Assembly (NCBI GenBank): GCA_013420905.1
Contig: JAAXNY010000009.1
Coordinates: 1,178,001-1,242,000, forward strand
Length of the DNA: 64,000 nucleotides
Direction: 5' to 3'
Source of the DNA: Collybia mongolica
Taxonomy: Eukaryota > Basidiomycota > Agaricomycetes > Agaricales > Clitocybaceae
Numbering within the stretch: the stretch's first letter is position 1; the number at the start of each line of letters is the position of its first letter. Shown here one piece after another: positions 25,692 through 36,892 of this stretch. Made by a program: the position numbers and the translations under genes. The notes beneath the pieces are model-generated. The model was not told where the DNA came from. It ran no database searches and saw only the letters and a program-made list of their open reading frames with translations.

Positions 25692-26265
25692 GTCGGTGGA
25701 AGATGTATAAGTGTAACTTTCGAGCTAAACAAGAGCTGGTCAGCTCTGTTCCTATTTTTTTTACATAAGTGTTGTCGGTTAGGCTTCATATGTGCTGTCA
25801 TATTACGTACATGATCATAAATGTTACGTAACCATATAATCATAACTGATCGAGATTACGATCCAACCTTGACTACTGCCAAGCTCCACCCAAAACCCAA
25901 GCTTTACAACCCCCCGAAGGCAAAATTTCCTCACACCCTACGTTCATGTGTCGATTCTCTCTCTTATGACTGACTTGGAACTGTTAAGATTTTAATTTAG
26001 CATGATGTGGGAATTTAGATTTCCAACTCCCATAGTAAAGTGATACATGACCGACCATGGGTCCGAAAGACAAGTGATTGACTACACATATTGCTTGTAA
26101 CCTGATCAATACGAAGCATGTGAAGCTCAAGCTTGCTCCAGCCTTGGACAGGGCCTAGTTTTTTTTTTACTGTGATCAAGCAGTCATTCCATTCTCCAAA
26201 TCTCGCAGAATCCTGTTGCAGAGATCATACTCCTTTCTACATTCGCATTCATTATCCAAGGCTCT
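25692..26265. other. Divergent intergenic region
   Basis: Lies between the sugar transporter (-) and the amylase locus (+). Apart from a short T run near 26160 I see no repeat, RNA gene or strong promoter motif. Confidence 0.5.
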
Positions 26266-28611
26266 ATGCTTGTTATATCCTTCTCAATTGTTTTTTTCGC
26301 CTTGCTGAATCCCGTCCTGACAGCCACTGCAGAGCAGTGGCGGGGTCGTTCCATATATCAGTAAGTTCTAACTGTATGTATACGAGCCATTGATGGTATT
26401 TATGGCCATAGGATTATTACAGACCGGTTCGCCCTCCCTCCTGGCGCGGATCCAAATGCTTGTGACCCAGGCAAGCAAACATGGTGTGGAGGAACGTGGA
26501 AAACGTTCGTTTTTCTTCTCTCAACTTGCCTCTCCATCTCCGAACGGCACTGGGGTTTGATCAGTATCCGAGAAAATCTTGACTATGTTCAAGGCGCTGG
26601 GTTTACTGCCGGTCTGTCACTTGAGACCCCAGACATTGAGTTACTGGATTCCTTTTACTTCTTAAAAAGTCTGGATTAGCCCTGTGAATGAAAATTATGA
26701 CGGGCCGCGATCAGCATACGGCAACGCCTATCACGGGTATTGGTCTGCGGATGTATCCAAACTTAACGAACGCTTCGGGACTGCAGAAGACCTGAAAGCT
26801 CTATCAACCGAATTACATAGACGCAACATGTATCTCGTTTCCTCCAACAGACCAGAATACCATCTTACCCAGGATATAGGTATCTCATGGTCGAAGTTGT
26901 AGTCAATAACGTGATGGCCACATCAACAACACCGGATTTCTCAAACTATCTATTCAAAGACCAGGCGCGTAAATTTTTTACACCGAATTGTATTCCTTAC
27001 CTCCAAATCATAGTCGCTGTATCATCAATATTGCCCCATACAATGGGGCAACATAACAAGTGAACAGGAGTGCTGGCTCGGAGACGAAAAGGTGCCGTGG
27101 CCTGATCTCGATACCCGGAACCCTGTCGTCATCGAACAATATGGAGAGTGGATTCAAAACCTGGTCAAGGAGTATGCAATCGATGGTCTCCGCATCGATG
27201 GTGAGATATCTAACGTTTTTCAACCTTTCAAGATATCCAAACATCATTGCCATCCAGCTGCTAAGTACGAGGCGTATCTTGGGAGCTTTTACCCCTTCTA
27301 ATACATAGACCCTTCATAAGGCACGTTCAAATGGACTTTTGGCCACTATTTTGCACCAAGGCTGGTATTTTCTGCATGGGTGAAGTCTTTGGAGGGCTAG
27401 AAGTCGAGTAAGCTGGCATAACTTCACAAAGCTGCCGCTAAATGTCCTTCAGCGAAATTGCCCAATACCAGGGGCCGCAGGCCCTCGATTCGGTTTTGAA
27501 CTTCCCTATGTATTCCGCCCTTGTTGAGGCGTTCGCAATCCCAGGTCCTCAGAAAATCACCGCACTGACACACGTTTTCGCCGAGTCGAAAGAGAAGTTT
27601 CAGGTATGCTCGATTCTGTAAAGTTAGATCTAAACTCAGGAAATTACATGACACGGGTCTTCTTGGAAACTTCTTGGAGAATCAAGATCTACCGCGTTGG
27701 CACAACCACACGGTAGACCCTCAGAGTCTCTAGTATGTTTTACGGATTTACTTAGAGACAACATCTTCTGATGCTTTGGCCAGCAACGCCATGGTGTTGG
27801 GTTTCTTAACAGACGGTATTCCCATAGTGTATTATGGACAAGAACAGTATTTCAGTGGAAGTAGTGATCCTGTAAGCAATACCGATCTTTCCAGTCATAC
27901 ATTTTACCAGTAGCCCAGAGTACTGAATTTTCTCGCTCGCCAGTATAACCGCGAAGCCCTATGGATGTCCGAATACGAACGAACGGATGCGTACAAACTA
28001 ATATACACTCTCAATCAGGTCTTGACTTACAAGTCCAATATTCATGTCTATATCTGACGATTGCCGACAGCTTCGGAATTACCTCGTCAACAATACGGAT
28101 TGGCTTCAACAGGAAACGTGAATACTCAACTCGAGCGTACATGGCATTGTTGTGATGAAAGACGATGTCATTTCCGTTGTCACTAACATTGGTTCGCCAG
28201 TGAGTTACATCGTGATGATACATATACATCAAGCTCCTCTCATGCTTTTCTAGCCTCAAAATGGTACCCACGTTGCCATTCCCTCCCCATATGAGGCCGG
28301 TACGGCAACAACGAAGTGCGTCTGACTCTCCCAGTGGACATCTCTTTTCGTTAATATCTGTTTTCTTTAGTATTCTTACGTGCCAACAGTGGGCAGTCGG
28401 AGCCCGGGGTATGCTTGATGTGGAATATACTAAAGGAGGGGTACCTGTCATCCTTGTCCCCACTAACAGTCTTGGAAATTCAGGTCTCTGCGGACAATCT
28501 TCCCCAAAAACCGTAACCGCAAGGCCAATCTCGGCGACCCAATATTCAATCCATTGCACTGTATTTCCAAAAATAACGCTACTTTCTCTGTTTATGATGT
28601 TCTTTCTGTGA
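26266..28611 (+). pseudogene. GH13 alpha-amylase gene with premature stop and altered active-site residues
   Basis: Fifteen exons reconstruct a secreted alpha-amylase of about 530 codons. It has a signal peptide (MLVISFSIVFFALLNPVLTA), GH13 regions, and a hydrophobic C-terminus (ITLLSLFMMFFL) like a GPI-anchor signal. Region II (GLRIDAAKH) and region III (GEVF) are intact. Region I reads VEVVVNNV, where the family has DVVVNH, and region IV reads ENQD, where most have ENHD. Codon 404 is TGA (28119-28121), inside an otherwise well-conserved exon (28071-28199) that continues homologous on both sides. The junction 26965-27013 lacks a GT donor in the required phase and may be a GC intron or a second lesion. 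A truncated 403-residue product, or recoding, cannot be excluded. Exon 7 (27258-27264) is 7 nt long. Confidence 0.7.
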
Positions 28612-28799
28612 TACAGTAGCCTCTGTTTTCGTATCAAGGATGCTTATCCGTAGTAATCCAATTGGTCGGGAATATGTTCGCGCGATGAAGTGCAACTGGA
28701 GAAAACATGTTCCTCGAAGCCTACAAGGATATTTTATCAACTACAATAAAGAGAAAGCGGAAGTCCACGTCGGTTGATGGAGATACCGAAGGCGTCAAT

Positions 28800-29517
28800 T
28801 CATGACTTTTTCGGTGTCTCCAGCTTCTTCCCAATGTCTGACCCTAGAAGAGTTCGTCAATCCTGGAGTCCTGATCAATTCGGGTCCAAGGCGACTTACC
28901 ACGCAGTTTGACACCCAGTAATCGCTCAAGCTTACCGAGAATCTGAGGATTTGGCACCGCCTTGCCAGACTCGTAATCCTGGAGCACTGAGGGCTTTTCG
29001 TTAATCTTCTGTGCTACCTCCTTTTGGGAAAGCTTGCGTTCGGCTCGAGCGTCTTGGATAGCCTTTCACCAGATAAATCAGTTGGAGATATGTGAGAAGG
29101 TTGCAAGAAACGTACACGGCCAACAGAAGGAGCGATTTTGGCAGGCGGGGCAACTTCATTCTCTCGGTCAAGTTTTGCTATACGTTGGTGGTCGGTACCT
29201 GAAGGGCGGGAAGGTTCAGTATTTCCTGTGATCATCTTGTATCGAGTGACGCACCCTGGTTTGCTTTGTTTCCACCTGATGAAATCTTCTTGTCCGTGGC
29301 CACGACAGATCCAGTTCGACGAGCCTGTTTACACCATCCATTTTATTGAGACCCCTACATGTCGTAGACAAAAGCGCTTACAGCTGTGTGGGAGTTAGAG
29401 CACCATAAGTTGTGAATGAATGATTGGCTGACCATTCAAATCAGAGTCCTTCTTCGTGACTTTGGCCGTCTGCCTTTTAAATCCGATAACAGTCTTAGCT
29501 TCCCAGTCTTCACTCAT
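28800..29517 (-). CDS. MBF1: Multiprotein bridging factor 1 (transcription coactivator)
   Basis: MBF1 bridges basic-leucine-zipper activators (Gcn4 in yeast) to TBP and also acts on stalled ribosomes. The gene encodes 148 residues, against 151 in yeast. It begins [12 protein letters not shown], then carries the MBF1 domain ([19 protein letters not shown]) and the HTH_3 domain ([40 protein letters not shown]), and ends KKLETPKKS. Exons: 29517-29433, 29383-29382, 29324-29255, 29198-29116, 29062-28900, 28843-28800. Exon 2 is only 2 nt (CT), flanked by CACACAG and GTAAGC. Without it the frame breaks; with it the conserved DLNAARR join is restored. Intron 4 ends in AAG. Confidence 0.93.
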
Positions 29518-30902
29518 TGTGTTTTTGGTGAGAGAGAGGATGAAATAAAATAAAGTCTAATGGAAGGAAAACTCTAGGAGAGGTAAGGAAATGTATGTGG
29601 GATATGAGGGGAAACAGTATTACTTATAATACTTGTGACCGTGTGACATCTGACTCACAGCCTGCATGTCGGAGGCGATATTGAGAACGTAATAATCAGT
29701 GCCCCTCGGAACGGCCACTGCTACTAGTGAGTGTACATAAAATTCAAAGATTCCTCTGGCATCTTCATTCAGAATCAGGTACAATGCTGGTCGGAATGTG
29801 ATAAAGAATTAGTGGTTGAGGTTGCGACTCTTGTGGTCCATGGTGTAATGCTAACCCATTTTATTATGTTCGGGCGTTTCGTGTCCACCCATCACTCCGA
29901 ATCGTTATGTTGTATTCGGAGACCGTTGCATTCGGCTCAGGTACAGAACGTGCCAACGCGCGTGCATCAAAATGTAGAAGGATTGAAGCCCTAGGCCGAC
30001 GTCGACGCGTTTCCTGATTTGTTTTAAGGTGAAACGCTCGGAATTTCTGTGGCTTTCAGTGCCAATTTGATGTCAGCCTGGTAAGATGGTGGTGGGGGAT
30101 AGAGCACGGATCGATAAGCATCAGTCGGCGATCAATTGTTGGTGAGGTTCATATCGTTGTTTTTCCGTGTGTAATTTGGACATTTGCGTGTGCCATTTGA
30201 CACCGCATAATCTGTCCGGTGGCGGTAAGGTTGTCCAGGAGGTCCAGGCAAACCGAGACGTAAGGATATGGCAAATATCACTCATGAACATGTTCGCAGT
30301 TGTTCATATCGGTGGTCAGTGGCACAACGGATTGGATGGACGAAGACCGTCACGTGCTGGCCACAACGACAATAAGTATGAGATGACGGGGAGGAGAACA
30401 TTTTCTTTCTCATCGCCTCAGTTCCGTACAGAATTACCCGCGAACCCCCACAATCATTTCAGTTAAGGGCCTAAAGCCCAGCTATTTTCACATAATTTCC
30501 AAATAAGGAAATTTGTGACCAGAACACATTCCCTAGTAACCCAAGTGAAGGTTGCCCTCAACGGTAACCTTGTCAGTCCATCATCAGATCCCTCGTTTAA
30601 CGTTGGTGCGCTGCATCACTTCACTACCTTTCTCTTTTCTCTCTTTTGACTCTTTTCGTTCATCCAGCAACAGCGCAAGCGCAGACGTTGAACGTCCTTT
30701 CTTTTATTTTCCTAATCCCCTTCTCGGTATTACAGCCGCCTCTGTACCTTCAACAATCTTCATCTTACCTCTCTGAGAGAGTAATTTTCTTCCACCACCA
30801 GCAAATTCTCCACCAACAACACACCACGTGCGTAATCTAGCTCCCTCCCCGTTCAGCTGGCGTCTTACACCGTTCATCTTATTTATAGTACTAGTCATCA
30901 CA
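29518..30902. other. Long divergent intergenic region, MBF1 / tetraspanin
   Basis: No coding signature was found; the short frames here lack conservation-like composition or splice joins. A pyrimidine-rich stretch at about 30618-30665, an ACC-rich leader at 30791-30825 and a CACGTG palindrome at 30825-30830 precede the tetraspanin ATG. They look like core-promoter and 5' UTR features. Confidence 0.5.
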
Positions 30903-31849
30903 ATGGTTTCCAGAAAGTTAATGGGGGTTTGGGCGGTTTTGGCCTTTCTCCTCCTTGCCGCGGGAGCTGTCACCATTGCACTATCGATTGTATGGAGAGC
31001 GCCAAACATCTTAATGAATATGGTCCTGTCGCCGGCTGATCTGACTGGTGCGCCTTTGCCTGCCTGTCTGCCATCGAACTTACAATGATTTCTCCAGCTG
31101 GCATGATTCTTGGCATCGCGCTCCTAATCACATTCGCCATTTCAGTGGCTGCCGTTGTCCAGATGAACCATGTTACAATAGGATTTGTCATCCTGAATTA
31201 CGCCCTGCTTATCGATGCCATTGGCATCGTAATTATCGGCACTTTTGTTTGGTTCTTTACCTTACAGGAGCGCGCCAACTTTCATACCCTTTGGCTGGAG
31301 GCTACCCGAGAAACTCGCATAAAACTTCAGGACCAGGTATGTCACTTTGCCTCTATCTTTACTGCCCTGCTCACCGTTCATACCAAAAAGTTCAGCTGCT
31401 GTGGCTACTTTAATGCCACTGACCAAGCCGAAATTGGTGGTGCCTTTTGCCAAAGCCAGGAATTCGTTTCTGGGTTAGCCGCCAACGTTACCACGAATTT
31501 CTGTGTCACACCTATCACCAGCTTTGCTGATATGACACTGAACAATGTTTTCACGTATGTTTCCTGATCCTAAACGTCTGAGCCGTAGTTTAATATGTAT
31601 TCCTGCCCCTAGCACTGTGAGATCCAAAAGCGAGAATCCTCCAACAGATTTTTCTTACCAATACTCTTTCAGGTTTATGGGTTCATGGCCATAGTGCTGT
31701 GTCTATTGCTAGCGTCTCTCTGTGTCATCAAGAAGGTCCGTCAAAGACTTTATCTGGCATTGAAAAAAAATTAATGCAATCAACAGAGGCAGGAAGACCA
31801 GCGTTTCAAGAAAATTGACGCAAAGCGAGGAGGAAGAGGGTTCGTCTGA
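30903..31849 (+). CDS. Tetraspanin-like membrane protein
   Basis: Six exons (30903-31047, 31098-31336, 31391-31554, 31613-31616, 31673-31735, 31787-31849) give 225 residues with four hydrophobic segments. The large outer loop between helices 3 and 4 contains the diagnostic FSCCGYF (CCG motif) and two more cysteines (AFCQSQ, NFCVTP). The tail is short and basic (KKRQEDQRFKKIDAKRGGRG). Tetraspanins organise membrane microdomains; in fungi some are needed for infection structures or hyphal growth. Exon 4 is just 4 nt (CACT) and is required to reach VYGFMAIVLCLL in frame. Intron 2 ends in AAG. The paralogue class (PLS1, TSP2 or TSP3) is not decided here. Confidence 0.88.
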
Positions 31850-32186
31850 GACGGCTCCTATCCTTCTTCCTCCACATTGAAATTATCCATCTGCTCCATG
31901 CTTACCATGGCCGTCATGATCTTTGTCCGTAGGCGTGGCGGTCACTTCCCGTTTTATTAGGCAGAATTTTATATTTTTCATCGTGCTGTTGCTCACACTG
32001 CTGCCAGAGTGTACATTTTTACTTCTTCCTTCTACATAGATTAAGATCAGTCACGCTCGTGTATATACATGGAATACAATTGTACTTCCAAGAAGCCTCG
32101 CAAAACACCTACAAACATCCATTTGCGACTTGCCAGTGGAACTTTACCGTTCCCTCGCATAAGTTCGCTGTCCTCGCATCGAAGTT
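31850..32186. other. Intergenic, tandem genes
   Basis: Between the tetraspanin stop and the BMT2-like ATG. It holds the 3' UTR of the first and the promoter of the second; no distinct element is seen. Confidence 0.5.
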
Positions 32187-33158
32187 ATGGCAAAAAGCCG
32201 AAAAAAAAGGACTCCGATTACTTGTAGTACGAAAAGTACCTCCTCAAGTAGCCCCTACTCGGGCCGGACTGTCATACGTCAATTTCACGTTCTCCTGAAA
32301 CGTCGTGCCCAACTACAAGCGAGTAGTAATTTGAAGGAACTAGTAGATGTGGAGAACCGTATCGCGGAAATGGGGGGCCTAGAGCGTTACCAACAGATGT
32401 CTTCCGTCGGACAAGGAAGTGATCGTGGTGGAGGCAGTGAAAAAGTGCTCATCGGGTGGCTCAAGGATCATAATATGAACGCTAAAGGTCACGCTAAACT
32501 TAGGTTTATATTCTCTATGGCGAATGGTCCACCAAGTTTTCGCTGACGACTCAGTCAAGGTTGCTAGAAATTGGCGCCCTCAAACCAGATAACTACGCCC
32601 CCTACTCGTCATGGATTGATTGCACACCCATAGATCTTCGGTCCCGGCATCCATCAATCTTGGAGCAGGATTTCCTTCTTCTCGATGAAAAGAAACATAG
32701 TACATCTTGGGATGTAATCAGTCTCAGCTTGGTATTGAATTTTGTTCCAGAGCCCAAAGACCGAGGTATCAATGACGTCGGGATTTAGTGTGGCCTCCAT
32801 AACTGAAAATATTATAGGACGTATGCTGCGTCTAGCACACAGCTTTTTAGTTCCAGGCGGTTACCTTTTTTTGGCAGTAAGAATTATTCCAATCTCGTCG
32901 CAAAAAGCTTAAACATTGAAAACTTTTCAGCTCCCACTTCCATGTGTCTCAAATTCGCGATACTTTGATTTCCAACATTTTAAAACTCTCATGGCTACTA
33001 TAGGCTTTTTAGAGCTCAAAAATAAGTGGAGGGAGGGTGGGAAAATGGTTTACTGGTTGTATCAGAGGCAGACTTCAACACAAGAATCACTAAACTATTT
33101 CAGCAAGAAAGTCACTCTTCGAAAAGGTGACAGAAATAATTTCTGTATTCTACTATAG
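32187..33158 (+). CDS. BMT2: 25S rRNA adenine-N(1) methyltransferase, BMT2 type
   Basis: Four exons (32187-32503, 32560-32765, 32818-32876, 32931-33158) encode 269 residues. BMT2 methylates N1 of one adenine of 25S rRNA in the nucleolus. The protein opens with a basic MAKSRKKR stretch. It then shows the family's conserved GGLERYQQMSSVGQGSDRGG element, a Rossmann methyltransferase core (LLEIGALKPDNY as SAM-binding strand, IDCTPIDLRS) and the characteristic DVISLSLVLNFVPEPKDRGRML, where other methyltransferases have motif IV. Later segments are VPGGYLFLALPLPC and the C-terminal FLELKNKWREGGKMVYWLY. Introns are 52-56 nt. The intron 1 acceptor is AAG. Confidence 0.9.
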
Positions 33159-33287
33159 ACGGAATCAGAGATGAGAGACATAAAACACTCCGAGCTCTGA
33201 TACATATGCCCGGAGAAGGTATGGGCTCTAGATGCACTGTGTCTAAATGAACGCCAATATCCTTCTCCGTGCATCGAGGTAGGGGCA

Positions 33288-33879
33288 TTAGCCCACACGT
33301 TCGGTGTCTTGGTATATTCCACTATAGCCAGTCACCTTTTCGAATATCGGTCCTAAAATCTGAGCACTAGAATCGTACACACCTTCTCCTTCATCTCATG
33401 GCAAACAAGTTGAGCAAGTCTCGCATTCTCGTACAATACAAGGCCATGTGGATTCAAGACTTGCAGTATTGCACCTACCACACGTTAAAGTGAAATTAAG
33501 TATCCATCCATGACCGTAACTCACCGACAGATCCACGATACCCCGAATCCACCAGTCCTGCATGTAGTGCAACTCCAGAACGAAATAATGAGCTTCTCAC
33601 AAATATTTCTCCCATGACATTATCAGGCATGGACACAGATTCGTTGAATTGTACCAGGTATGCACCTTGCAGGACGTGTAACCGGCCCTTTTCGAATGGA
33701 ACCTCCTCCGTTGTAGCAATTTTGCGTTGAGAGTTATCAAAATCGATTTCTCCAGAGGATTTCCATCGACGAATAGTTTTAAGTGACAAGTCGACGCCGC
33801 ATGGCTGTGTCTGGTGGGACCATGAAATTATTCCTCGAAGAATTGCCTGACTGATAATTGTGTGCCCCGGAAGTATCAT
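33288..33879 (-). CDS. dCTP deaminase / dUTPase superfamily protein
   Basis: Three exons (33879-33525, 33474-33383, 33335-33288) give 164 residues. The start MILPGHTI resembles the MILSD start of dCTP deaminases. Trimeric-dUTPase-fold motifs are visible: VRSSLFRSGVALHAG (motif resembling RSS..R.G) and GLVDSGYRGSVGAILQVLNP (motif 3, with the conserved Asp and Gly-Tyr-Arg-Gly). Later come NARLAQLV and a C-terminal GYSGIYQ arm that may close over nucleotide. The likely job is removal or conversion of dCTP/dUTP, keeping uracil out of DNA. Whether it deaminates, hydrolyses or only binds cannot be read. The closest layout is the bacterial Dcd type, not the ordinary fungal dUTPase. Head-to-head with a 5'-nucleotidase, 271 bp apart. 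Intron 2 ends in AAG. Confidence 0.75.
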
Positions 33880-34150
33880 ACGAACTCTAGTATCGAGGAT
33901 GGTGGTATATCTAGCTTTTTATTCAGCCGTTTCCTGTATAGAGGGTTGAGATAGGCTATTAGTTGACGTTCCAGAACTCGAAGAATAAAAGTCAAACCTG
34001 GGCTAAGATTGAAATTAATTTAGCTTTGAAGCACGTGTCCATTGTGTGATATCCTTATTTATATAATCGATGTCCACCAAGGGCAACATTTGTGATTCGC
34101 AGAAGGTTCACATCGCAGCCATATCACAAGCTAATTTTTTAAAATATATC

Positions 34151-36855
34151 ATGTCCAAACTGTCTATCGTACACTGGAACGATGTTTATCGCGTATCACC
34201 CCAGAAACTCTCACCCAACTCTGAAGAAACAATAGACGTGACCCAGTTTGGTGCACTCCTTGAAGATCTTCGCAACCAATGGCCAGGATTACCCGATGGC
34301 AAGAGAGATGGACTTGTGTTGTTCTCAGGAGACGTCTTCTCCCCATCCGTAGAGAGCTCTGTTACTCGAGGAAGCCACATGGTACGATCTTACTCTTAGT
34401 AACTGAGGACATTCATAATTTGAGAACAGGTGCCTATTATGAACGAACTTGCCCCGGATGTCTCTTTGACTGGTTTGTGCTACATCTGTCTGTATCCCCG
34501 AGGGCTACACATTCCCACCTTTAGGCAATCACGATTTCGATTTTGGTAAGATCCGTTCAAAATTTCTTTAACAACTTTATGGATGGAACTTGATTGAAAG
34601 GCTATCCGCATCTCTCCAAGCTCATTCAAGATACAAAATTTGTACGAGCTAATTTTCAGACGCTAAATTAGCACTTATTCCACATAGCCCTGGATTCTAA
34701 GCAATATAATTGATAACACGACATCTCGTGTGCCTGAGCATTTACACGAGTTCCAAATATTCGAGCGCGCAGGGATACGTATCGGAATAATTGGGCTGGT
34801 GGAAAAGTACCTCCCTATTTTCTATTCGCCAATATTTGCCGATAGACCTGCTATAGGGAATGGATTGGTACAGTTGCGACGTGGCCCTCAAACTTCATGT
34901 ACAAAGACATGGTACAAGTTGGTATTGATCTTTCTGAACGCCTTCGCGATCCACACGGAGAACACAAGTGTGATCTTATAATTGCCTTGACTCATTCTCG
35001 GTTAGTGTTTCACTTCTCGTGGGGCCAAATACAACAGCGCTGAAATATATTTGTTGAAAGGATTCCCAACGTAAGTTCTGCAGTATATTTCTCTCGCACC
35101 TGAAGGTTATGCCCTTTGGCAATTATTCGGTTTTGGTGTCACATTTAATCGCAAAGCTCTAACGGGGTTTTTTTAGGACATAGAACTAGCGCGAAGTCTC
35201 TTTGCCCTCTCACCGTATGGGCAAATTCAACAGCCAATTGGTATATGTCATGGGGTCGATCTCATACTGGGTGGTCATGACCATCTCTACTATGTCAGCA
35301 AAGGAGTCACAGCATGGGAAAACTTCGACGTCAATGGGGAAGTTCTAGGTGCTGAAAATGATCGCGGTGACATTCTCGTTATCAAAAGTGGAACTGATTT
35401 TAGGGATTTGAGCGCTTTGACCTTGGAGCTTGACAATGCTCCTCCAGGCAGCATCAGGAATAAATTGATTAAACGTATAACAGGTACGTACCTCCTATAG
35501 CAAATGTATTAAATCAACAAGTTATGAAATGGCATGGCTTAGGAACAAGACATACCATTGCATCTGGCTACAGATCATCTCTGGTTTTGAAGAAACTTTT
35601 AAAGACCCTGCTCGACGGCGTTTCCTCGACTCTGAAAGCTCCAGTCTGTAAAACTACGGTGACTCTTGACGTTCGGTCTCAATTTATTCGCACTGCCGAG
35701 GTCGTTACTGTCTTAGTTCTCGCGACCTAACATTAACTGTCTTTATCAGTCCGCCTCAGGGAATTGGTTTGCGGATATCATTAGACATGCGTATGACGAT
35801 GCTTTATGTATGAAGGGTTGCGGGGGGTCAGACGGTGTATTTATATGCGCAGGCACCTTGCGTGGTGATTCAACTTATGGGCCAGGTTTGGGGTCATAGT
35901 GCTTCGCCTGGTCTATCTACTGACAAATCGCTAAACAGGAATCATCACACTTGGGAACATTCTTGAGATTTTACCATTTGAAGACCCCATAGTTGTCCTT
36001 GAGCTCGATGGAGCTGCAATATGGGATGCCTTGGAATCGTCTCTTGCAACCTGGCCAGCTCAAGAAGGGTGAGTTATGTTGGAAAATGCGAATAATCTTG
36101 TTTTTCATTATGGACTTCATTGTCAAGGCGTTTCCCAGTTATATCAGGCTTTCGGGCATCTTGGGATTCTCGGAGGGAACCAGGTAATCGTGTGCTGGGT
36201 GTTTGGCTTCTCAAAGAGGCAGAGGATAGTGAAGATGTTGCCGAATCCGCCGAAGCCTCAACTCCAAAGCTTGTCGACTTCGAATCTATCGAGAACAATA
36301 ATCACCGAAAATACAAAATTGTTACAAGGGAATATATGGCCGGGGGACATGATGGATTTCTAGCCTTTAAAGGAAAGAGGCTTCTCATTGATGATGAGAG
36401 TGGCAGTTTGATGAGTACCATAGTGCGCAAATATCTGTTAGGTAAGATGCATGCATTAAAGTGAGGGTTGTGTAAAAACTCACAACGGAATATTAGGCTC
36501 CCTATTCATGAACAAAATGACGGGCCTGGTTGACATTAGCAACTTCCAATCGAGTACTAGAGCGGCCATTTCCCATGAGAGATCCAAACGAAAGGTTGGG
36601 GAAACCTCGCAGTCAAGTATCACACAACGATGGAAGCAACTTGCAAAGTTGGCCCGGCGCTGGTCAAGGTCACGTTCCCACTACCAAGAAAAATTAAATG
36701 TCTCAATGACAGAACATATGAGTGTAGTCGATGCTTGCGATGGCGGAAGTATTCGAAGAGGGGAAGAGGTGGTGGAAGTATCGGGGTTGGAAGACGATTT
36801 GCTTGTGGTTAGCCCCCATATTGATGGCAGGCTGAAGGATGAAGCTCGAGAGTAG
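34151..36855 (+). CDS. 5'-nucleotidase family metallophosphatase
   Basis: Thirteen exons join to 670 residues. The N-terminal calcineurin-like domain carries the dimetal motifs HWNDVYRV, FSGDVFSPS, GNHDFDFG and GGHDH, in the usual order. A C-terminal 5'-nucleotidase domain follows (SGNWFADIIRHAYD, GTLRGDSTYGPG, ILPFEDPIVVLELDG). The last 130 residues are a basic, Ser-rich tail. No signal peptide is evident from the chosen start, so it may be cytosolic, unlike bacterial UshA. Expected activity is release of phosphate from nucleotides or related esters. Two exons are tiny: 34525-34545 (21 nt, encoding GNHDFDFG with its borders) and 35061-35070 (10 nt). An upstream Met at 34070 is possible. Confidence 0.88.
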
Positions 36856-36892
36856 AGATGAATTGGAACAGGCCGACAGTCCGCACCTTGAT

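Noticed and set aside
27265..27320. Loss of the region II His in the amylase (AAKY)
   Set aside because: The Tyr belongs to intron sequence; with the 7-nt exon the reading is AAKH.
29518..30540. Short ORFs in the MBF1/tetraspanin gap as possible genes
   Set aside because: None extends by splicing or shows domain-like composition.
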